Positions 58,693 through 64,000 of a DNA stretch of 64,000 nucleotides are shown in pieces. The stretch's first letter is position 1. Each line of letters starts with the position of its first letter. A model generated the notes under the pieces. That model had not been told where the DNA came from. It was given only the letters and a program-made list of their open reading frames with translations, and made no database searches. The position numbers and the translations under genes are program-made. The DNA comes from Algoriphagus taiwanensis (GTDB taxonomy: Bacteria > Bacteroidota > Bacteroidia > Cytophagales > Cyclobacteriaceae): the NCBI RefSeq assembly GCF_036245645.1, contig NZ_BTPE01000002.1, positions 186,001-250,000 of the forward strand. Direction: 5' to 3'.

Positions 58693-60044
58693 TGCGATTT
58701 TCTTTTCTATTATCCCTACTCCTTTTGATAGGAGCAGGTGTGGTATGGGCTCAAGAGAAGGAAAGAAAGCTTGAACTGAGTCCAGATCTTCACTTTCGGA
58801 CTTTTTGGATGAGTACTGCTTATCCTGGGTTGGATTTCAAAGAGGATTATGCCCTCGGAATGAGTCTCAATCTGGGAGGAAAAATTAAATACAGAGAAAA
58901 CTGGACTTTTCATGCCGGATATCGGGTCTTTGCCAATGCATGGAGCTCGGATATTTGGGAGGCGGATCCCCTTTCATCCCAGAGTAATCGCTACGAGACA
59001 GGCCTTTTTGATCTGCTGAATCCAAGAGATCGGTTTTTTGGCAGGCTGGAAACTCTCTCTTTGGAATATTCCCAAGACAAATTTGGTGTAAAATTCGGTC
59101 GCATGGGCGTCAATTCAGATTGGATTAATGCCCAGGATGGGAGATTGGCTCCCACTGCAGTCGAAGGAGGATACGCTTGGTTTCAACCCGATAAGCGCTG
59201 GAAACTCGGAATTTGGGCGATTGGGAGAATGAATATTCGAGGAAGTAAGGACTGGCTGAATCCGGGAGAAACTGTAGGAATTTATCCTCAGGGAAGAACA
59301 GAAGGTGGAAAGCCTGCTAACTATTTTCAGAATACGGAGAGTAAGTCTTTGGTAATCGCAGAGGCTGATCGCATGTTAGAGGGCGGGGCGAAAATCCATT
59401 TTTCTACAACTATTGCTCAAAACCTGTTTTCCACTTATTGGTTGGCCTTTGAGAAAAACCGAAAGGGAGAAAAAAGAGCCTTGTTTTACGGATTACAAGC
59501 AGGACTTCAGCATGGTCTGGGAGAGGGGGGCAATCCTGATTTTGATTTGAGCTATAAGAATCCTGAGGATTTAAATTATGCTGTATCTGGAAGACTGGGC
59601 TGGAGTACCTCAAAATGGGTTACCCATCTCAGTTTTACGCAGGTAGGAGGAGACGGCAGATGGCTTAGTCCCAGAGAATGGGGGAAAGATGCCTGGTACA
59701 CCTTTATCCCCAGGGAAAGAAATGAAGGATTTTCCTCTATCCAAGCTCTTGTGGGATATGGGGAGTATAGAATGGAAAAAATCCCGATGCAGCTCTACGT
59801 TCACGCTGGGGTCCACTGGCTAGCCGATGTGGATAATTCTGCAGGGAACAAGTATAATTTTCCGAGTTATTATCAGATGAATTTGGGGCTGAAGTATCAG
59901 GCAAAAAAGGTCAAAAACTTGGATTTTCATCTGATTTTGATGACAAAGCAGCCCTTGAATGGGGAGGACTTGTCCAATAATCAGATTTACAATAAGGTGG
60001 AGTTACTCCATATCAATGGGATCATCAACTGGAGGTGGAATTGA
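58692..60044 (+). CDS. OprD-like outer-membrane porin (second copy)
   Basis: 450 residues, signal peptide ending VVWAQ (about 21). Beta-barrel style: YRVFANAWSSDIWEADPLSSQSNRYETGLFDLLNP, VKFGRMGVNSDWINAQDGRLAPTAVEGGYAW, GEGGNPDFDLSY, GRWLSPREWGKDAWYTFIPRERNEG and a final strand INGIINWRWN. Paralogous to the porin at 52712. The start ATG shares its A with the TsdA-like stop (TAATG), so it must be translated with it and probably delivers or releases the dehydrogenase's substrate or product across the outer membrane. Confidence 0.75.
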   Translation: MRFSFLLSLLLLIGAGVVWAQEKERKLELSPDLHFRTFWMSTAYPGLDFKEDYALGMSLNLGGKIKYRENWTFHAGYRVFANAWSSDIWEADPLSSQSNRYETGLFDLLNPRDRFFGRLETLSLEYSQDKFGVKFGRMGVNSDWINAQDGRLAPTAVEGGYAWFQPDKRWKLGIWAIGRMNIRGSKDWLNPGETVGIYPQGRTEGGKPANYFQNTESKSLVIAEADRMLEGGAKIHFSTTIAQNLFSTYWLAFEKNRKGEKRALFYGLQAGLQHGLGEGGNPDFDLSYKNPEDLNYAVSGRLGWSTSKWVTHLSFTQVGGDGRWLSPREWGKDAWYTFIPRERNEGFSSIQALVGYGEYRMEKIPMQLYVHAGVHWLADVDNSAGNKYNFPSYYQMNLGLKYQAKKVKNLDFHLILMTKQPLNGEDLSNNQIYNKVELLHINGIINWRWN

Positions 60045-60361
60045 ATCAATTCAGAGAGTTGGACAGAACCATTTCTAGGCCTAGATATGGATATTTTCCT
60101 AGAAAATTAGGAATTACAGAATGTTAGCCTCACCTTTGTCAGGTCGAAAAGATGTTTTCGACACTTGGCAACAAGTCATAGCATCGGCGATTCACCTGCC
60201 ACAAGTAGCAAATCAAGAGTTCTCCAACATCAGGTTTTATTCTTCTTCTTCTACTTTTTTGATTCGAAACGGATCTTGATCTTTTTCAGAATTAAAACCT
60301 GCAGTTTATAATCAACACGAGAACCTTAGATTACCATTTATCATCAAAATTTCGTTTTCTT
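60045..60361. other. 317-bp non-coding interval with several palindromes, upstream of the desaturase
   Basis: No credible gene. It contains an uninterrupted 22-bp near-palindrome (60069-60079 with 60080-60090, one mismatch), a 6-bp hairpin (TTCCTA 60096-60101, TAGGAA 60108-60113), CACCTTTG at 60131-60138 (one mismatch to a -7 element), and a perfect 8-bp hairpin (GTCGAAAA 60143-60150, TTTTCGAC 60155-60162). A transcript starting near 60142 would carry a 5' hairpin and a leader of over 200 nt. Confidence 0.45.
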
Positions 60362-60412
60362 ATTAAGACCATTCGATTTTCGGAATCAGCTCTTTCTGAT
60401 TTCTCTGTTACC

Positions 60413-61462
60413 TTGCGCAATCGCGTAAATACCTATTTCAAGTCCACACAACAGACAAAGTTTGCAAACCGGGAAATGGTCCTCAAGACCATTTTTATGC
60501 TAGCCATCTATTTTGTGCCGGTTTTACTTGTCATCACCGGCGCGGTAGATCAGACTTGGCAACTCTACGCCTGCTTTATTTTAAGCGGCTTTGGCATGGC
60601 AGGTATTGGGATGGGGATCATGCATGACGCCATTCACGGTACATATTCCAGAAGGCCCCTGATCAATAAGCTTTTGGGCTATACCCTGAATATGGTAGGG
60701 GCTAATGCCACCGTTTGGAGGATTCAGCACAATGTTCTTCATCATTCTTATACCAATATTCATGAAGGGGATGATGATATCAATGCACCTTTCTTTCTAC
60801 GCTTTTCTCCCAATGTGGAAAAAAATAAGCTTCATCCTTATCAGCACTGGTATACCTGGTTCTTTTATGGACTTTCCACGCTCTCTTGGGTGACTAGCAA
60901 GGATTTCATCCGCTTGAACCGCTATTACAAGATGGGCTTGCTTAAAGGAGAAAATGTCTATCGAAATACGGTATTCAAAATTGCCGCATGGAAGCTGGTT
61001 TATTTTGCATTCACTTTAGGACTTCCGATTGTCTTCTCTCCATTTGGGGTTGGACATATTCTTTTGGCCTTTTTTGTATTGCATTTTATCACCGGTTTGA
61101 GCATTTCCTTGGTCTTTCAGACAGCCCATGTGATGCCGGATATGGCATTTCCTCAGGCAGATGAATTTGGGATGGTCGAAGGGGAACGAATGCTTCATCA
61201 ACTGGCAACCACGTCAAATTATTCCGAGAAAAGCAGAATTTTCTCTTGGATGATCGGAGGCTTGAACTACCAGGTAGAGCACCACCTTTTTCCAGATATC
61301 TGCCACGTGCATTATAGGAAAATAGCTCCGATCGTAAAAGCTACCGCCGCCGAGTATAATATTCCATACTTTTCAAAAAAGACATTTTTTGATGCTTTGA
61401 AGGCACATTTTCAGATGCTTCATTTCCTTGGAAATGCTGAGCTGGAACCTGTCAAGGCCTAA
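60413..61462 (+). CDS. Acyl-CoA/acyl-lipid fatty-acid desaturase (type 1)
   Basis: 349 residues from the TTG at 60413, the first standard initiator in frame; no ATG is available before Met22 (60476). The frame is open back to 60296, and translation from an ATT at 60362 adds KTIRFSESALSDFSVTL, which looks like the usual N-terminus of Bacteroidetes desaturases, so the gene may start there. Three histidine boxes: HDAIHG, HNVLHHSYTNIH, and QVEHHLFPDICH, with four membrane helices between. Di-iron enzyme that introduces a double bond using O2. RhlE, the Lys-rich protein and CspA follow on the same strand, a plausible cold-adaptation set. Confidence 0.85.
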   Translation: MRNRVNTYFKSTQQTKFANREMVLKTIFMLAIYFVPVLLVITGAVDQTWQLYACFILSGFGMAGIGMGIMHDAIHGTYSRRPLINKLLGYTLNMVGANATVWRIQHNVLHHSYTNIHEGDDDINAPFFLRFSPNVEKNKLHPYQHWYTWFFYGLSTLSWVTSKDFIRLNRYYKMGLLKGENVYRNTVFKIAAWKLVYFAFTLGLPIVFSPFGVGHILLAFFVLHFITGLSISLVFQTAHVMPDMAFPQADEFGMVEGERMLHQLATTSNYSEKSRIFSWMIGGLNYQVEHHLFPDICHVHYRKIAPIVKATAAEYNIPYFSKKTFFDALKAHFQMLHFLGNAELEPVKA

Positions 61463-61472
61463 TTAAAAACTC

Positions 61473-62666
61473 ATGAACACAAGAAACAGAAATACTGCCA
61501 GGCCGAATACAGCACCCCGAGGAGGGAATGTAGACAGGAGGCAGAAAAAGAAAAAAGAGTCTTCCTTGGATCCCAAGCTTTTCGAGAAAAGAGCCAAGCC
61601 AAGTGGACAAGAAGGTTTTAGGACTGAAAAGTCCTTTGAGGATCTTCCCTTAAGCCCCAAAGTACTGAGCAATATTCAGGAAAAAGGATATCAGACATTG
61701 ACTACCATTCAGGAGCAGTCCATTTTGCCTCTTTTGGAAGGAAGAGACATGATGGCTATTTCCAAGACAGGGTCCGGTAAAACAGCCGCCTTTTTGATTC
61801 CTATCATCGAGCATGCACTGAAAGACCCTAGAAACTACACCGCTTTGGTGGTGACGCCTACCCGGGAGCTTGCTTTGCAGATCGAAGAGGAATTCAAAAG
61901 CCTGACTTCAGGACTTCAATTGTACTCTGCTACCTTCATCGGAGGTACCAATATCAATTCTGACCCGGCTAAACTCAGCCGAAAACTTCAGGTCATCGTA
62001 GGGACTCCGGGCAGGCTTCTGGATCTCAGTGACCGCAAGGTTTTGGACCTTAGGAAAGTCAATACCCTGGTTTTGGATGAATTTGACCGAATGCTGGACA
62101 TGGGATTTGTCCATGATGTAAACAAGCTGGTCAATCGAATTGGAACCCGGGATCAAACTTTGCTTTTCTCGGCCACATTGGAGCCAAACCAGAAAAAACT
62201 GATCGACGGATTGCTCAAAAATCCTGTAGAAGTCAAGGTGGATAGCGGCTCCGGAACCAATGAAAATATCGAACAGCAAACCATCCGGGTCCCAGAAGGC
62301 AAGGATAAGTTTGAAGTTCTCGCAGAGCTATTCCTGAATCCGGAAATGGAGAAGGTAATCCTATTTACCGAAACTAAGAGGCTGGCCGATAGGCTGGCAA
62401 AAAAACTGAATCAGTCGGGAATTCAAGCCGGACAGATTCATGGGGATAAGTCCCAGAATTTCCGAAATCGAATGATTGACGAATTCAAGTCCGGGGCTAT
62501 CCGAGTGCTGGTTGCTACTGACGTGGCTGCCAGAGGGATCGATGTCGCTGATGTGAGTCATGTGATCAACTATCAGCGCCCGATGACCATGGATGCATAC
62601 ATCCATCGTATTGGCAGGACAGGCAGGGCCGGCAAGGTAGGCCATGCCATCACATTTGTAAACTAA
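61473..62666 (+). CDS. DEAD-box RNA helicase (RhlE-like), motif II DEFD
   Basis: 397 residues. Basic N-terminal extension of about 50 residues, then Q motif (FEDLPLSPKVLSNIQEKGY), motif I SKTGSGKTAAF, PTRELALQ, GTPGRLLD, motif II VLDEFDRM (DEFD instead of DEAD), SAT motif (LLFSATL), and the C-terminal helicase with HGDKSQNFRNRMIDEF, DVAARGIDV and HRIGRTGRAG. Cytosolic RNA unwinding, useful at low temperature. Short, without the long basic RhlE tail. The tight group with the desaturase, Lys-rich protein and CspA supports a cold-shock role. Confidence 0.9.
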   Translation: MNTRNRNTARPNTAPRGGNVDRRQKKKKESSLDPKLFEKRAKPSGQEGFRTEKSFEDLPLSPKVLSNIQEKGYQTLTTIQEQSILPLLEGRDMMAISKTGSGKTAAFLIPIIEHALKDPRNYTALVVTPTRELALQIEEEFKSLTSGLQLYSATFIGGTNINSDPAKLSRKLQVIVGTPGRLLDLSDRKVLDLRKVNTLVLDEFDRMLDMGFVHDVNKLVNRIGTRDQTLLFSATLEPNQKKLIDGLLKNPVEVKVDSGSGTNENIEQQTIRVPEGKDKFEVLAELFLNPEMEKVILFTETKRLADRLAKKLNQSGIQAGQIHGDKSQNFRNRMIDEFKSGAIRVLVATDVAARGIDVADVSHVINYQRPMTMDAYIHRIGRTGRAGKVGHAITFVN

Positions 62667-62675
62667 CCCCATTGC

Positions 62676-62936
62676 ATGTCAAAAAATCAAAACACATTCA
62701 TCAAAAAACAAAAAGCTGAGCTCAAAAGGAGAAAGCAAAAAGAGAAATTCGAAAAGAAACTGGAGCGAAAAGCACAGCCCAAAGACGGAAGTCTGGACAA
62801 CATGATCGCTTATGTGGACGAATTCGGAAATATCTCGGACACGCCTCCTGCACCGCCAGTAGAGAAAAAAACAAATTCAAATCAATCCAATCAAAACAGA
62901 GTAAAAACAAATCAAAATTACAGAAATCATGAATGA
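62676..62936 (+). CDS. Lys-rich small protein coupled to cspA
   Basis: 86 residues. Half A is a basic helix (KKQKAELKRRKQKEKFEKKLERKAQP), then an acidic middle (DGSLDNMIAYVDEFGNISDTPPAPP), then an Asn/Gln-rich tail. No named family recognised, but the same gene type is familiar to me next to cold-shock genes in Bacteroidetes. It overlaps cspA by 8 nt and follows the helicase by 9 bp. Possibly an RNA-binding partner; unproven. Confidence 0.7.
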   Translation: MSKNQNTFIKKQKAELKRRKQKEKFEKKLERKAQPKDGSLDNMIAYVDEFGNISDTPPAPPVEKKTNSNQSNQNRVKTNQNYRNHE

Positions 62937-63123
62937 AGGAACAGTAAAATTCTTTAACACTACCAAAGGTTTTGGATTCATCACGCCAGCTGACAACACT
63001 GAAGACGTGTTTGTACACCACAGTGGCTTGGTACACGAAATCCGTGAAAACGACAGAGTTACTTTTGACAAAGTTCAAGGTAAAAAAGGCGTAAACGCTG
63101 TAAACGTAAAAGTGGTAAGATAA
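62929..63123 (+). CDS. cspA: Cold-shock domain protein (CspA family)
   Basis: 64 residues, one cold-shock domain of OB fold: GTVKFFN, KGFGFITPAD (RNP1), DVFVHHSGL (RNP2), then the closing strands to VNVKVVR. Binds single-stranded RNA/DNA and acts as an RNA chaperone. Start ATG overlaps the preceding gene by 8 nt, so it is translationally coupled. Followed by a strong terminator. Confidence 0.95.
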   Translation: MNEGTVKFFNTTKGFGFITPADNTEDVFVHHSGLVHEIRENDRVTFDKVQGKKGVNAVNVKVVR

Positions 63124-63148
63124 TCCAATCCTTGGATTTGATTTTAAG

Positions 63149-63183
63149 GCCCGGCTTGGTTTGCTCCAAGTCGGGCTTTCTTA
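63149..63183. terminator. Intrinsic terminator after cspA
   Basis: An 11-bp stem (63149-63159 with 63166-63176, one G-T pair), 6-nt loop, then TTTCTT. Convergent with the D-lactate dehydrogenase gene, whose stop codon is in the tail. Confidence 0.8.
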
Positions 63184-64000
63184 TGATATGGCGACTATAT
63201 TGGTGAGGGGTTTTCCTTCTTCAAACTCAGTAATGTTTCTCAGCGTCGTCAGTGCGATTTGATCCAAGGCTTCCCGAGTAAGGAATGCCTGATGGCCGGT
63301 GATCAATACATTGGGAAAGGTCATGAGCCTGGAGATTTGCTCATCCTGAAGGATTTCTTCCGATAGATTTTTGAAAAAAATGTGCTCCTCCTGTTCGTAA
63401 ACATCAATTCCAAGATATCCGATTTTTCTGGTTTTGAGGGCCTTGATCACAGCTTTGGTATCGATGAGTGCTCCCCGGCTGGTATTGATCAAGGCAACTC
63501 CATCTTGCATTTGCTGAAGCGTCTTGGAGTTGATTAGATGCCGGGTCTCTGGAGTGAGCGGGCAGTGGAGGGAGATTACATGGGATTTTGACAAGACTTC
63601 TTCCAGAGGCAAATAAGTAACCCCTATTTTTTTCATATCCTCACTGGGAAAAAGGTCATATGCCAAAACTTTGGCTCCAAATCCCTTGGCTATCCGACAA
63701 AAAGACTTGCCAATGGCTCCTGTCCCGATGACTCCGATTGTTTTTTCATAAATATTGACCCCTGTCAGCCCTTCCAAAGAGAAGTTGTTTTCTCTTACCC
63801 GGTTATAGGCTTTGTGGGTTTTTCTCAACAAGGTCAGCAAAAGGGCAAAGGCATGCTCGGCGACTGCCTCCGGACTATAAGCTGGAACACGCACGATCGA
63901 AATCCCCAGGTTTTTGGCGGCTTCCAGATCCACTTGGTTGTAACCGGCGCAGCGAAGAGCAATCAGCTGAATTCCCAAATCACTCAATTTTTTGAGTGTA
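63181..64000 (-). CDS. D-lactate dehydrogenase family (D-2-hydroxyacid dehydrogenase), 5' truncated by window edge
   Basis: 273 residues; the frame is open to the last base, so about the first 60 residues are missing (family length near 330). NAD-binding GTGAIGKSF loop, active-site Arg in NTSRGALID, Glu in GIDVYEQEEHIFF, and His in ITGHQAFLTREAL (catalytic His of GHxAF). The start of the visible part, KLSDLGIQLIALRCAGYNQVDL, is typical of fermentative D-lactate dehydrogenases. Reduces pyruvate to D-lactate with NADH. Confidence 0.88.
   Translation of the reverse strand, partial: TLKKLSDLGIQLIALRCAGYNQVDLEAAKNLGISIVRVPAYSPEAVAEHAFALLLTLLRKTHKAYNRVRENNFSLEGLTGVNIYEKTIGVIGTGAIGKSFCRIAKGFGAKVLAYDLFPSEDMKKIGVTYLPLEEVLSKSHVISLHCPLTPETRHLINSKTLQQMQDGVALINTSRGALIDTKAVIKALKTRKIGYLGIDVYEQEEHIFFKNLSEEILQDEQISRLMTFPNVLITGHQAFLTREALDQIALTTLRNITEFEEGKPLTNIVAIS

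Noticed and set aside
60413..60475. TTACCTTGCGC at 60409-60419 as a promoter -7 element
   Set aside because: It lacks one T compared with TAnnTTTG, lies inside the conserved coding N-terminus (RNRVNTYFK), and would place the start inside the gene.

Overview
The window is a chromosomal segment of a gliding, aerobic Bacteroidetes bacterium, most likely a Cytophagales/Cyclobacteriaceae member (Algoriphagus-like). Support comes from gldH next to ricT, DUF4136 lipoproteins, a GWxTD protein, a DUF2723 membrane glycosyltransferase, several TAnnTTTG-type -7 promoter elements (the Bacteroidetes sigma-A signature), and near absence of strong Shine-Dalgarno sequences. No rRNA, IS element, prophage or CRISPR array was seen. 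The genus-level guess is inference.

Layout. 1-9.6 kb: the end of an M81 (MlrC) peptidase gene, a MazG-like hydrolase, a DUF4136/beta-barrel/DUF4136 envelope trio, a Tat-exported class V aminotransferase, a DUF1801 protein, a two-domain ABC ATPase, rlmD and an SDR. 9.6-23.8 kb is accessory in character: a 1290-residue DUF4011-type SF1 helicase, hipBA with visible operator and promoter elements, a HepT-MntA type pair, an RHH/PIN pair, several membrane or secreted proteins of unknown role, and a fused FAD/Fe-S D-2-hydroxyacid dehydrogenase. 23.9-29.6 kb is a minus-strand operon for non-phosphorylating L-fucose catabolism (fucP, fucose dehydrogenase, lactonase, diketo-deoxy-fuconate hydrolase, KDF dehydrogenase, a Gfo/Idh/MocA enzyme). 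It lacks the expected fuconate dehydratase.

29.6-50.6 kb is mainly core: cyclophilin, acyltransferase, AI-2E family protein, tRNA-Leu/Pro/Ser, a PAS protein ending in a histidine-kinase phosphoacceptor segment, gldH-ricT, purD, recQ, kdsD-manC, a TPR histidine kinase, rlmB, the GWxTD protein, a methyltransferase and the DUF2723 glycosyltransferase.

50.7-60 kb is the most interesting region. It holds thioredoxin, a CstB-like persulfide dioxygenase/rhodanese, an OprD-like porin, a split YeeE/YedE (TsuA-like) transporter, a tiny convergent membrane-peptide ORF, an MFS transporter with an acyl-ACP thioesterase, a TsdA-like dihaem thiosulfate dehydrogenase and a second OprD-like porin. Four 16-bp Crp/Fnr-type palindromes (TGTGA-N6-TCACA-like) lie in front of thioredoxin, the CstB-like gene, porin 1 and the TsdA-like gene. 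In three of the four a -7-like element follows at the same distance, which suggests one sulfur-oxidation regulon. The window closes with a fatty-acid desaturase that has no ATG start, an RhlE-type helicase, a lysine-rich small protein, a cold-shock protein (a plausible cold-adaptation set) and a truncated D-lactate dehydrogenase gene.
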